This document shows, piece after piece, positions 23,520 to 35,952 of a DNA stretch of 64,000 nt; the stretch's first letter is position 1; the number at the start of each line of letters is the position of its first letter. The notes beneath the pieces are model-generated. The model was not told the origin of the DNA, made no database searches, and was given only the letters and a program-made list of their open reading frames with translations. The DNA is taken from assembly GCA_033439295.1 (NCBI GenBank), contig JAVTLE010000021.1, forward strand, positions 2,728,009 through 2,792,008, read 5' to 3'. The stretch comes from Deuterostichococcus epilithicus. Lineage: Eukaryota; Chlorophyta; Trebouxiophyceae; Prasiolales; Stichococcaceae. Both the position numbers and the translations under genes were made by a program.

Positions 23520-24915
23520 ATGTTCTTGTTACGCCTTATAATTCATGACACGGGCAGACGTGGCCGCAGGATCCAGTTGAAACGCTGCCCAAGCCACTCG
23601 AGGCCGTCAGGCAGAGGGCCTGTCGTGGCAGCGGCTGACCCACCATCTGTCAGCGGCTTCTTCCGCGGCCTGTCGGCGCCACGCATCAGGCCAGAGTGAG
23701 CAGTTTCCGGTGCTTTCGGGCTAGTCTTCTGAGCTTCTATGGTTTGAATGACTACCCTCGGTGGTGACTGCCAGTAACACCACGACTGGATGGTACAGGG
23801 ACCCAGTTTTGCAAGCGGCACAGGGGATCCGGGACGCAATCGCATCGGGGCTTGAAAACGAGGCGGTGGTGGGCGGCTTTGTGGACACACTGCAGTCGGC
23901 GGTGCAGCCTTTCGATGAGCAACAGATCGGCGGGGGGCCCTGGCAGGTGCGGTCTCAGCAATCATTCTATCAGCAGCAATCAGAGCGGCACTCGGACAAG
24001 GCGCAGTTTTTGCAGTCTCAGCAGACATCCGGACTCCGTCCTGGTATCTCAACCCGGCCACTGACAGACAAGCCGCTAGCCGCAGGTTATTTACTCGCGA
24101 GGGCCGCTGCTGTGGCAGGGCTGGACGTCCCCCGGCAAACTCGTCAATGTCAAAAACGAGGTGCGAACACAATGCTGCATCCCGCGGCGCACACGGGGGG
24201 CTAATGGTGCATGATGGCAGGCCCTCCCCTTCCTCTGTATAGCTCAGCAGAGTCTAGGGCGCTACTCGGTCCCATGGGTGCAGCTGTTGGTTCCAAGGAA
24301 CAAGGATTTATCTCCATCTGCAGGCGTCACAGGACTTCGACCCCAACAACCGCACGGTGGTCAACAAGGCGGAGGTCTTTGGCAGCAGGGTTTTTGTGAC
24401 AGCCAATGGCGCATACACGCCGCAGGTGGGCGTTGCTTGCACGCACGCTGCTTGTCGATGCCGGTGCTCAGATGGTGCTCTGGTGCTCCGATGGTGGGGC
24501 AAGCCCCTGAACACCCTGGTCGACGCGGCAGCTTTGTGGTGTGGTGATTTCAGGGGGACATCAGCGCGACGCCAGTGGAGGTGTCTGTGTCGGTTACGGG
24601 TGGCACGCTGCACTTCTTCGGCAACAAGATTGGGCTGCCAATCAGGTGCCAGAAACAGGGTCGTGCTCCCTCGGCTGCATCTGCAGACGATATACTGTTG
24701 GCAGTTCCGTTACACTTACTGACGTCAACCTGGGCAAATGCTGCGGTGTCACTCGATGCAAACCACGCTGCAGGGGCAAGGGAAGCTTCATCATCGTATA
24801 CATCGATGAGAATCTACGATTGCTGCGGAACGGCAGCAAGAGCACCAGTGGGCTGGTGGTGCAGATACGGAGGAAGGTGCTGAAGAAGCTGCTGGCCATG
24901 CAGCCAGACGCCTAA
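23520..24915 (+). CDS. Plastid lipid-associated protein (PAP/fibrillin)
   Basis: Six exons: 23520-23695, 23775-23946, 24119-24160, 24324-24425, 24554-24645 and 24774-24915, about 241 residues. After an Arg/Ser-rich N-terminus that could be a transit peptide come VVGGFVDTLQSAVQPF, GWTSPGKLVNVKNE, SQDFDPNNRTVVNKAEVFGS, VEVSVSVTGGTLHFFGNKIG and IIVYIDENLRLLRNG. The last block is the fibrillin C-terminal lipocalin motif with its conserved acidic residues. Fibrillins bind lipids in plastoglobules and thylakoids; the exact group is not clear. The start is the weak point: an in-frame upstream extension exists, and exon 1 is unlike known proteins. Confidence 0.82.
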
Positions 24916-25557
24916 TTTATTTGCACATGCAGAGCAGCCTTGACCTATATGCAAGGTGCGCGAGAACCCTGATGTGGCGGTGAGCAGAGGCAGATATGGG
25001 CGCAGGCAGAGAAACGAGCACAACAATTTTGGCGAGAAACGTGCGAGGAGGATTTAAGCTCAATTGTAGGCAGATGTGCGACTGACAGCGCGAGCATTCT
25101 TGCATTTACAAACTGATGGTGGCACGATTGGCAGAACTGTCCTGCGGCCGAATTAATCGATGTGCCAGTACCCAGGTTTCAGTGTTGCGGTGTGTATGCA
25201 GCCCTCGACGCCAACTAGTAGAGTTGCAGCGTATGTTGACTCATGTGCAGACTTCAAATTGCTCCCAAGACTTCACGCAGTCCATCAAGATTGATACTGA
25301 TGTGCCATCAGAGACCCTCCAGACCCCGCTTTCCTGGTGGGCGGGCACAAAGCATGGCGACGAGTACACAGTGGCGCTGCCAAGCCCAACAGTCTCATAT
25401 TCGGCTCTGGCTGTTGATGACGCCGGCCTAAAGCTTTGCTAAAATTTGTTTCAAGTACGCCACCAGCTGCGTGCGAGAGCGCCCCACCAACACGTGCAGA
25501 TCACTGAGTCTTCCTCATTAGCTCGTGAGATAAGTGGCACTCTGCACTCGCTCGAGT
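24916..25557. other. Convergent intergenic region fibrillin / SGNH gene
   Basis: A shared 3' flank. A TTACA at 25106-25110 could serve as TGTAA for the minus-strand gene. The frames here do not look like protein. Confidence 0.4.
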
Positions 25558-28500
25558 TCATTCCTCGTTGCACCCAGCATTGAACACCATCTGCATGACG
25601 ACGCGGTTCATGTCGTCCACGCAGTCGGCCTTGCCCTCGTTCACGCTGACAGCGTGCACCGCATACCCTGCCGCCGGAGCATACCGGAATGTGTTCAGCT
25701 TGCGGCTGTGTCCTCTCTTAGCAGCATGCCAGCACGACAACAGCAAAACACACCATGACCATGCACGGCCCGCTGACACGCATGCAGGCCTTGTGGCATC
25801 ATACAGGCTTCATCAGCATGTTTGGTACACGGGCCCACCAGTCGGAGTGATGAAGCGGTGCTCCTTCTCGCGGGCCTCGAGCACGGGGTTGCCGCCCACC
25901 GGCGCCTCAAACTTCAGGGTGCACTGCATTCCCACAATGGGTGACGTCTGACAGGCTTGCAAACCTCTGGTTGCGGCCTGCGCCACCGCGCAGGGACAAG
26001 GAACAAGACAACGGGGCTGGTCCGTGGCGTCCATGGCCCCGCTGCCACTGCCAGGGTGCTGGGCGGCGCACGCGCAGCTCCTGGCACGCACCTGGTAATG
26101 CCAGTTGTGGCCCTGGGTGCCGGGCGGCGCGTTGTCCATCCACGCCAGCTTGTCAAAGTCCACCAGCGCCACCTTGTTGTCCCGCCTTGCTGCCACCCAC
26201 TCCCGAATGGCCTGGAAGCAGCAGCAGCGACGTCCGCCATTTGCTTCCATTTGCTTCCACCAGCCTCCCACGGCACGACATGGCATGTGCGCCAGCTGGC
26301 ATGTGACCACGCACACAGCTGCTGCGTCCCATGCCGCTCGCCTGGCATCACGGGAGCTTGGGGAAAACGTGGCCGCGCCCGCACCTTGTTGCGCTGCTGC
26401 CACAGGCCCTGCTGACTGCGCAGCGGCTCGCCGATGATGCTGGTCGGCACCGTCAGCAGCACCACGCGCTTCGCTAGCGTCGCTGCCGCGTCGATCGCCG
26501 CCCAGTAGTCCTGCGGCACCTGCTCGTGGGTCGCAAGGCACTTCCTGTCAGCAGTCCTGCAGCAGCCTGAGCGGGTTGCAGGGTGCCCGAACCTGTGTTC
26601 ATGGTGGAAAAAACACAGGATATTGCCAAATACGGCAGGTCATGCCTGCCCATGCGGTGGAGGGGGCGGACCATTTAGCGGCAGCAGAGGCCGGAACAAC
26701 GACAGGAGGATGCAACTGTCTGATTGCCGCGGCAGTGGAGCGCAAGCACCTCATGCCGCCGGTCGTGGTAGCCGATCATGACGGTGAAGATGGTATCCGT
26801 CACGTCATGTGTGTTCAGATACCTGCGGCAATTGTAACACCACCCTCGTTAATCAGGTCCTATTCGGTTTCGTCAACCCAAACAATGCTAGCAGCCACGA
26901 GATTGAGAGCGCACACCAGGCTCGAGGGGGAAATCACATTTCTGGAGCCAGAAGTGAATAGAGAGCATGTGTGGGACGCGCACTTCAGGATATGAAACGC
27001 CTGCCACTCGAAGCTGATGGCCCAGATGTACTTCAGGGCCAACGGCTGGGAGGCGCAAAAGTCCAGCGGGCTGGGTCCCAGGTAGTCTGTCTCGGAGAAC
27101 AGCTCATCCGTCTGCGGGAGGTCGAGCATCACAACATATCAGCAGTTGGGCGAGCAGCTTTTGCGATGTTCAGGACAAGCTCTGTGTGCAGGACGTCAAC
27201 GACTGCCAGCTCTCCAGTGTCGAAAGGAGCTCGCATGAGACGGGCCAAGCCAGGCTTGGGCACCGCATTGTCAAGCAGCTTTCACCTCCAGGTTGCCGCT
27301 GTAGTTGAAGGGGTACTGACCGACGGGTGCCGATGCCGGCAGGAAGCGGTCGGCACCTGGCGGACAGTATCACCAACATCAGGTGCATCAGGGACCTGAT
27401 GGAGTCGACGCGACGTTGCGGGTGGGGAGGTTGGGGCCTGGCATGCACTCAAAGCTCATGCCGCATGGTGAGCCCACTGAGCGTCGCCATGCACAGCTGC
27501 TCAGCGCCTGCTTGTAGGATGTCCACCCCACCTGCGCGGGCGTTGGCGCAGACGTCGTAGCGTGCCGAGTTGTGGAAGCCAAAGTCGAACGAATGCTTTG
27601 CGCCCCGGAACATACCCACCGCCCGTGTGAACACCTGCCTCGTCATGCTGTCGCCTGCAAATGCATCAGGTCCCATTTGAGAAAAAACGATTGTGCAAGC
27701 AGAGAAGAAGATCTTTCGGAGGCAAGGTCGCAGCGTTCTTGACGCAGACTGTCATGTGGCACTGCAATATACTATATGACTGGCTTGCTGCTGTGCGGGG
27801 CCCCCGTCACTCACCGACCATGACGATGGCCGCGTTGTCACTCTTCCTGTGGAGGCACTGGAACACCTCCTGCCGCGTGAACTCGTGATACCGGCAGCCC
27901 ATGGAGTCCGCTGCCTGCAGCTCATACTGCCCCGAGAGCCGGTCCTGCACGTTGCATCACCATCGGAAAAGGTTGTTGCGTGTCCAGCACACGGCGAACT
28001 AAAAAAAAATAGCATGGACGAGCACACAGATCTGGCTGTTTCTGTGTCGGCAGGCACCGAGATGACATCGCAAGGAAGGCACAGGACGCGGTGGCAATCC
28101 ACACGGGTGGCGCTCACGATGGCAAAGTCGCCCTGCAGGACGTCCTTGACGCAGCAGGCGCCATTGCCACAGGTGGGCCGCTCCCTCATGGGCGGCCGCC
28201 AGAATGCAGGCGGCGGCGACAAGCACCTGTGGTATAAGAACGTGACACATGAGGAGTCGGAGTCGGACTTGGTCGTGGCACGGTGCTGACGGCGAGGTTG
28301 CATCGGAGTCAGACTAGTACAAGGATAGATGAGAACTCTGATGATGATACTGTACAGCATGTAGGCCTTGAAGCATCTGTAATGAATTTGGACGAGGAGC
28401 ACCATGGACCAGGCTGGTCCATGTACAGGCCCCCGCCGTGGAAGGGGCACTCCCCCAGCACCTCTCCCACGTCAAAGGTCACTGGTCCCTCCGGCTCCGG

Positions 28501-29263
28501 CGGCTGCCACGGGTGCTGCTGGCCTGCGACAGGACAAGCTTTCGCTGTCAGTGACAGAAAAGTTGAAGCGTGGCTGCAACTGATACTACATTGGTGCATC
28601 CCGGAGCATATTGGTGCCACAGATCGACTGTTGGATGCTTGCTGCTGCTCCAACTCCAAACCTCTTCTGAACGCATCGTCACACGGTTGCCGGAGCGGAC
28701 AGACGGCTGCATCACCACCTGGGATGAAGTAGCACGAGTCTGGTACAAAGCGCTCGCAGGAGGTGCCGTCTGCCATGAGGCCATGAAGGTACCGCCCGTG
28801 CAGCGGGCCAAAGGAGTGGTGCAGGAAGCCGCCGTGCGGTGGTGGCATCAGCCACACGCCCCGCTGCATCTGCGTGCGGTGAGCGGCAAATAATATGTTA
28901 GTCCACGGCATGAATGACTGTGTCGCCTCTAGGTTGCGGTGTGAGCGATGCGCCTACTAGACAGTGTTATGACAGCAACCGCAAGTGTGATGACACTATG
29001 TTCGCCCCATGCTGACTTGCCTTGCGGTGTCATTGCCTGTGGCAATCTGAGTTGCATGCACAGGAGGTTCACACCGACAGCCGACTCGCCTGCATGAAAA
29101 TGGGGATGGGCCATAGCAGCACGATGGCGGCAGTGCACGCCAGCACCGTCACGCGCGACCACCATTTCCGGCAACCTAATGGCCCAAACCATTTCCACAC
29201 CCCTGCTGCGGGCGCCTGGTCGCCGAAGGCCCGGCTCGGCAGCTCGCCCAGCGCGCCCTTCAT
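25558..29263 (-). CDS. Golgi-type SGNH / PC-esterase-like membrane protein
   Basis: The protein begins MKGALGELPSRAFGDQAPAA, followed by one hydrophobic segment (VTVLACTAAIVLLWPIPIFM), the form of a type II signal anchor. Later exons give RGVWLMPPPHGGFLHHSFGP, QPPEPEGPVTFDVGEVLGEC, CGNGACCVKDVLQGDFA and CRYHEFTR. The nucleophile block IVMVGDSMTRQVFTRAVGMF is split by an intron near 27655-27820. LPQTDELFSETDYLGPSPLD, TIFTVMIGYHDRRHE, LLTVPTSIIGEPL and VALVDFDKLAWMDNAPP follow. The layout (Cys-rich stem, GDS motif, DFDKLA) fits PC-esterase proteins of the TBL/CASD1 type, which O-acetylate glycans. A clear DxxH near the end is not visible (the tail reads ADCVDDMNRVVMQMVFN). Intron 1 may use a GC donor (CAG then GCGAGT). 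Substrate is unknown. Confidence 0.7.
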
Positions 29264-29641
29264 GCTGCAGTTTGATGTCTGCGGAGGATGGGGTGCTGAT
29301 GCGGCTGGCCCGCACAGGGGGATGGGCAGCCCTTACAGCAAGGGCGGGGCAAGCCGATCCGTCTGAGATGCAAGCATCCTTGGACTAGGGCTGCACAGCC
29401 TCCGGTCAGAGCTGCTCTGTTTGTTCTCCAAATTGCCCGGCGGCAACTTGAAGTATGACACGGCCACTCCTACTTCGTGGGTCAGCAAAGTTCAGCCTGC
29501 AGATCAAACACGGAACCCTTGTGAGACAGCCAGAATGGTTGGGTATCTGTGTCGTCCGGTGGGCAACGTGCCAAAATGTCGCTGACGTCGGGGAGTTGCT
29601 TGGCCTGCCACACGCCGACCATGCCAGGATATCGAACTGGA
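29264..29641. promoter_or_regulatory. Upstream region of the SGNH gene
   Basis: It contains the SGNH gene promoter and the 3' flank of a possible unknown gene. A minus-strand open segment at about 29482-29655 (RYPGMVGVWQAKQLPDVSDI, ending in FDLQAELC) also looks coding and could be an alternative last exon of that gene. Confidence 0.35.
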
Positions 29642-29881
29642 TCAACGAGCAGAATTCATGAGATCCAAGACCTTCGCAGCTTCTGGAATCAGGTCTGTGT
29701 CGTCTTGAGGCAGCATGCACGGTACTGCCGGCAAGTTTTCAGAATGCGCGTGGGTTCTCCTTATCCATCATATCAAACAGCAATCCATCTGATCAGCGCG
29801 TACGGCTTACAAATGGCAATGCCACCAAAGTTATGCCACGCGCATCCAGAGAAGGCGCACTTGTACCTTTCGTCAGCAGTT
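29642..29881 (-). CDS. Possible 3' exons of an unrecognised gene
   Basis: Two segments join in frame with good splice borders: 29811-29881 (TADERYKCAFSGCAWHNFGG, donor GTAAGC) and 29642-29724 (PCMLPQDDTDLIPEAAKVLD, then a stop). Composition is balanced and protein-like, unlike the surrounding noise. I do not recognise the family and cannot find the start; upstream frames to about 30060 are possible. It may instead be a gene remnant. Confidence 0.35.
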
Positions 29882-30333
29882 CTGGAGGTGCAGCCGGGTT
29901 CGCGGCGTGCAAGAATAAGGCGCCGGCGGTCTCTGACAGCCCAGTGCAGCCAGGTTGGCGTCTTGTAGGTTTCTCGACGGTTTGATTGAATGTGGAAAAT
30001 ACATGCCAGTGAAGCGGGACACCTCGAAACGTAATCGCAACAGCAAGCAGTACAGCGGCACGTGCCGGAGATCTGCTGAAACGTATCGATTTCAGTTCAA
30101 CCCTACAGTACTTGCTTCAGCACAGCGTCATACACCAGCGTGCTCCTGATGCGTACTCAAGTGGTCTTGACACGTGCAGAGCCCCTGATTATTTGTGTAC
30201 ATGCAGCATAGGAGGCAAATGCGCATGGTCATGCGCAGCCACCCCCGAACGTCTGTTCCAGCAACTGCCAGACGTCTGCTGGCAGAAGCACCCGTGCTGA
30301 TACCGGCGCCTGGACCACCTCTACAAATGCTGC

Positions 30334-33300
30334 TCATGTCCCCGGCAGGCTCCTGCCGCCTTGGAAACCGGCACACAGGGCATCCAGGTCATTGCGCCGC
30401 GTGAAGCTGGCCATCAGCGCAAAGTGCAGCACGCTCAGGTAGGCAATCACCAGCCAGGTGCGCACCGACACCTTGCCCCGGACCTGCACACGTGCAAAAC
30501 CATGTCATTGGCACCGCCAATGGCGTCGTCGATGTCGACTGGAGCCCTGGTGCCAGAAATTGCGGAGTTCTGCGCGCTGCACTTAAGCAATGGCTGCGAG
30601 AAGATGGCGTGGCACCAGACACCGAGCGGAATCAGCCTTCACCTGAAACACGACTTCCCGCCGCTTGGCGCTGGCTGCCGCCATCAAGCCGCCGCCGCCG
30701 CCGTTGACGCCTGGAGCGGACCGCAGCAGGCCTGTCTCTATGTCCTCGTCGCCCTTGACCTGCAGCAGCAGGCGCAGTTGCGATGACGTCGCGAGCGCTG
30801 CAGTCACGAGCACCCTGACATTGCCACTATCGCTGCAGTCATAGCTCGTGGGGGGCACAGCAGCGGCGGAGGCGATCAAGCTGGGTCCCAGAGCGGCCAC
30901 CTTGGGTGTGAGGCGCGCGTCCTGCCACTTGTCCAGGCCCAGCGACGCCAGAACGTCCGCCGCCGCTGGCAACCGCAGAGGCGCCGCCCGCCGAGCAGTC
31001 GCGCGCAGCTCGGCAGCCTCCCGCTCCAGGGCCGCCACCTGTACAGCGGCACAGGATCGGCTGGCTACACCTCGATGGGCCTGTGCTCCTGCCCATCATG
31101 TACGTCCATTCCAGGCTGCTAACACAGAGTGTGTATCGGGGTGCACAGCAGCAGGTCGCGGAATGATCGGCTCCAGGCGCAGACCGCCGGCGCTGCTGAC
31201 CACCAGGACGCGGCCAGGGCCTAGCATGTCGGACCCTTAGGAGTGTGTGCGACCTTCGCATCCCAGACGATGTCACGGCCAGCGGCAACCGCAGCACTAT
31301 CAACCGCACCTGGCGCCGCAGCTGCGCCGCATCGCCCGCCGCCGCGGCAGCTGCCGCCGCCGCATCGCCGGCCTCCCGCCGCAGCGCCGCCGCCTCGGCC
31401 CCACTGCCCGAGCCGGCCCCTGCCGCATTCTCGGACGCCGAGCGCGCCCCTGCGACGGCTGACAGCTTGCGCAGCTGCGTGACGGCCTCCTCGGCCCGCT
31501 CCCGCCACAGCGCAGCCTCCACGGTGCCACGACCCTCGGCCGCCGCCGCGGCGCCGCGGGCGGTCTGGGCGTCTGCTTCCGCAGCCGCCGCCCGCGCCTC
31601 GGCCTCCTCTCGCCGCCCTTGCAATGCCGCCAGTTGCGCCTCGGCCGCCTGCCGTGCCCTGCTGTGCATGTCATGAAGGATTGAAGGAGCAACAACTCAG
31701 TGGCCTGTCTGTTCATGCGGGGCGGCACTGCCGCGACGTAGGGCTGACTGAGTGAAACCATCTGGCACTGTCGGACCGACCTGAGGAATGATGCATCGTT
31801 CCGACACTATAGGTTTGATGAGACTGCTGCTATCGCGCGGAAATTGCGCACCTGTCTGCTGCCTCCAGGGCCTGCCGGGCCTCAGAAGCCGCCCGCTGCG
31901 CTGCCTGCTCTCCCGCTTGTGCCCGCTCCGCGGCCTGTCCCGACTCCGCAGCGCGCTGCTCTGCGATGTCCGCACGGCCAGTAGCAGCGTCTGCCTTGTC
32001 GGCGGCCTCAGCAGCGGTAGCGCCCGCCGCGTCTGCTTCCAGCTGCGCCTCTGTCAAGCGCGCGTCTGCCTCTTGCAGCCTGCGGTCGAGGAAGAGCTCT
32101 AAAAACCTTGGCAACCGAGGCAATGGGGGCGGCAGCCGATGCAGTGGCGACGCCGCAGACACCTCTGAAGTGGAACCCTGCTCCGGTGGCCAGCCAATCA
32201 GTGCCCCTCTGCCGCACATCCCTGTTGCAGCACGGCAGCCAGAAGCGACGGGGGAGCCGGGCGCTCTGCCAGACTGCAAACGTGCAGGATACATTTCCGA
32301 ACAACGACACGTCAATGGCGACACAAAGCTGCCAGTGCAGTGGTGTGAACAGAACAATAAACATGGAGGATGCCTGCCTGCCAAGGACGCCTCCTCTCCC
32401 CACCTGGCGGATGAGAAACACGGAGATGACCGCCTGCCAGATACGAATCAGCTATTCTCACCTGGCGGCGAGCACGTCGCGCTCCGCCTCGAGGCCGGCG
32501 CGCACACGGCCCACGGCGGCGGCCACGGCGGCATTGAAGGCCCTGGCGCGGCGCTCGGCGTCGGNGCGGAGCGCCTCCGCCTCCCCCGTCGCCGCCGCGC
32601 GCTGCTGCCGCTCCGCGTCCGCGACCGCGGCCGCCGCCTGCGCATGGCCGAATCGAGGCCTCAGTGCCACTTACAGCTCCCTCCGCGTGCAAGCTCCTCA
32701 AAGGCCCATGCTCGAGTAAGCATCAGACCTAAGCCCGACCCGACCTCTCGCGGAGCCAGCCGGCAGTCAGCCTCAGGGACTCAGGTGTGATTGATTGCGC
32801 CTTCATGCAGATCGTCAGGCCCAAGCAGCGCCTGCTAGACAGCAGAAAGCAGACCTGGGCTTCCGCCTCAGTTTCCTGGCGCAGTCGGTCCGCCGTCGCG
32901 GCGGCCGCCTCTGCGGCCGCGCGCCCCTGCTCGGCCTTTTGTGCACGTGCCTCTGCTGCGGAGGCCGCCGCCTTGGCGCTTTCCGCGGCCTCGCGTGCCG
33001 ACGCCAGGCGCGCCTCGAAACCCTCCCGCTCCACCAGGCTGAGCGCCGAGCTGGCCTGCGTCACGCGCCGCCGGCTGAGTGTGGCAGCGGCAATGCGAGG
33101 GAAGCCCTCTCATGTTTCCGAGACATGCGCTCTTGAGCCTGAGCCTTGCCGCAGGGAGCACTGCGCGCGATGGCAGCAGCGACACTCGAGGACATCAAGC
33201 AGCAGCGCAGGCGCGACGACGCCAACCAAACTGCCCGAAGCAGCAAGCCGGTAGCATTCCTCAGCGCGGCCAGCACCGACAGGCTGCACTCCATGCAAGA

Positions 33301-35506
33301 GCTGCGGCGAGGCACCTCGGTGCTGCGCTCCAATGCGGCCTCTGCAGCGGCCAGCTTGGTGGCCAGCTCAGCCGCCTGCGCCTGCACCGCCGCCACCGCC
33401 GCCGCCCTGTCGTCCAGGTCCTGCGGAGGACGGCAGCAGGGTTTCGGGGCCTCTGGCGAGTGTGCTCTGGCGGCAGTTCAAGAACTTCAGCTGCTGAGGC
33501 CCGCAATGATCCTGCTGCAAATTTCGAGTCCTCAAGCGCCCACCAGGAGCAGACACCAGGGCGCTAGCAGGCTCGTGCACAGAATCGCACAGCGGCTGTT
33601 GGAAGTGACCTTACCCGTCGCAGCGCCGCCGTGCGCTGCTCCTGCGCCTCCGCCTCGCCGGCCAGCCGTGCGCGCTCGCCGACCGACTGCATGAGCATGG
33701 TCCGCAGCTCCTCCACCGCCGCGTCCACCGCGCGCCGCTCGGCGCGCAGGCCAGCAGCTTCGGCGCGCGCCTCCGCCGCGTCTGCATCCCGCTCCTGCAC
33801 CTGCACATGGGAGCAAGTTCTGATGAGGGAAGCTAGAAAATATTGATTTAGAAAGTGCCCCTGGAGGGCGCCGCCGCAGCGTCCGCAACCCGTTTCTGAC
33901 GGAGGGTGGGTGACGGGCAGGTCTCACACCCTGACGCACAAGTGACTGAGGACCAGCTGTGCAGGCCTCTGCGTCCAACTCAAACCCTTCAGCAAGAAGG
34001 CTCAAGCACGCAGTTGACGGTTGCTGGACATGGTGTTCCCGGTTTGGATGGAGACAGAGAAACATGTCGAACGGCCGCGCCTGGGTCGTGAGACCCTGCA
34101 GGCTGGCCTCAATGTCTGCCTTCTCGCTGGCTGCCACCTTTGCCAGCTGGCGCTCGACCACCACCTGCGCAGGGGAAGGTCTTGCACTCGTATTTCGCTC
34201 TGGGCACCTCCCTGCATTGGTCCAAGGAGCTGCGAGCTATGTCCTAGGTCCATCCAGCCCATGCGACTTGACATGTGCGGCGTGTGGACGAACCATGTGG
34301 ATTAACTGGCACCTGTTGCTGCAGCAGCGCGGTCTCTCTGCGCATCGACTGCAGCTGAGCTGTCAGGGCCGCAACCCCATTGTCGGCATCTGTCAACGGC
34401 TGCTGCTGATGCTGTTGCGGTTCTGCCACTTCGTTGGCGCCAGCGCGTGCGGCTGTGGCGGCGCTGGCATCCGTTTGACGATGTGCGGGCTGGGCTGCGG
34501 CATCAGGCTGCGGGCGCTGCAAGGCACCGCCGCCGGCTGCAGTGTCCCGCAGGCCATCGAGCGGGGCCTGGTTGAAATGCAGCCGCCTCTGTGCTGATGA
34601 GTAGGGCCTCTCGGGTGGCTCTGCCTCGTGGCTGCGTGGCGTGCCGACCAGCGGGCTCCCGCCCAGCGGGCTCCTGCCTGTTGGGGCAGATGCATCATTG
34701 TGGGTCGACCAGTTGCAAGGTCAAGAGATGCTGACTACGTCACTGGGAAGTGGCGTTATCTGCGACAGGAAGAGCCTTTGCGGTCCATGTGGCCAAGTCT
34801 GGCACAGCTTTGGCGGCGGTATTCCAGCCCGTACTTGACACAGCATCAAGCGGCCGTACCTTCGTCCGTCAGCGATACAGACTCCATGCTGCCCTGGCGG
34901 CTGAGCTGCAGGAGCCTCGGCACAGTGATGTGCGCGCTGCGGGGCCTGTCATTGCCGCTGGCGGGCGAGCCAGACGGCTGGGCGCTCGCCGCCAGCATGG
35001 ATGCATAGCCCGGCGCACTGCCGGCAAAAGCCGGCCCTCCGCCAGAGGAGCCTGCCGCCAGCCCCGCAGTGCCGTGCAACTCCGAGTTGCCGTTGTGCAA
35101 TGTCGTCTTCCTGCCGCGCCTGCGCCAGCCAGGGCGACGGCAGACTTGAAGGCATACGGACCCAGTCACACCGTTGCTGTGCGCATCACTTGCATTTGCC
35201 GGGCGCAGCTGCTCACGCGGCGGCGCACCCGTCCACAAAGGACGCAGCGACGCCCACGAGCGCTGCAGCGTTCGGCTGCGCCTTCGTCGCGGTCTCTGCG
35301 GCGCGCTTGGCGGACTGCGCAGCAAGCTTGCGGCCCTGCGACAGCCAGCGCCGATGATCAGCTCGAAGGATGGCGAGCCTGTACGGCAGCATGTAGTCGC
35401 TGAAGCCACGCGGTCTTGCCTGGGTGACGCCCTGCGAAACTTCGGTGAGAGCGCCGGTGCCAAACTCCTTGACGTCGTCGACCGCCGCGCGCAGCTGGTG
35501 CCACAT
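30334..35506 (-). CDS. Golgin with C-terminal membrane anchor (golgin-84/CASP-like)
   Basis: The gene starts MWHQLRAAVDDVKEFGTGAL (35420-35506), passes a Ser/Gly-rich linker (RSAHITVPRLLQLSRQGSME near 34900), then hundreds of residues of Ala/Glu/Arg heptad coiled coil spread over exons from about 34500 to 31000. Examples are VQERDADAAEARAEAAGLRA near 33780 and LQEADARLTEAQLEADAAGA near 32080. The C-terminus has VKGDEDIETGLLRS, then SVRTWLVIAYLSVLHFALMA, a single membrane span with the Tyr and Leu-His spacing seen in CASP and golgin-84. These proteins tether vesicles at the Golgi. Whether this one is golgin-84 or CASP is not decided. Exon 1 seems to use a GC donor (CAG then GCAAGA). One exon has an N. 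Confidence 0.68.
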
Positions 35507-35952
35507 GTCTTGCACAATGGATTTGCAAGACCGCAGGCCTTGCCGATGATGCGATGCTTCCGATCAGATAAGGCTTGGAACGTGCAGCAGGAGGGAAACG
35601 AAGGCGGTCAGTGACCCAGATCTGGCGGAGTTGACGAAATTCCTAGCACGCCAAGGGTGCGCAACGCAGGCACAGCGTACAGCTCGGCGCATCGCTCATT
35701 CTGACGATGAAACGGTGGCTGCGGGTCTTCAATTCATCTGCAATTTCAGAATCTCGGTCCAGCGCATCGTGAGTCACCAAGGTGAGTGCTTGCCAGCAGC
35801 CTGTTCTCGCCTGTGTCCTACAGCGTGTTCGGGTTCACATCTCGGATCTCTCGTCACACTGCTGGTCGCACCGCACAGGCTGCGCAAGCTCCGAGAGCTT
35901 TCTTGGATTTGTTCCAGCTCACTAGTGGGAGGAAACGAGCGGAAGGGTGGTC
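35507..35952. promoter_or_regulatory. Divergent intergenic region golgin / P4H
   Basis: About 450 bases between the starts of two secretory-pathway genes on opposite strands, containing both promoters. No other feature is seen. Confidence 0.45.
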
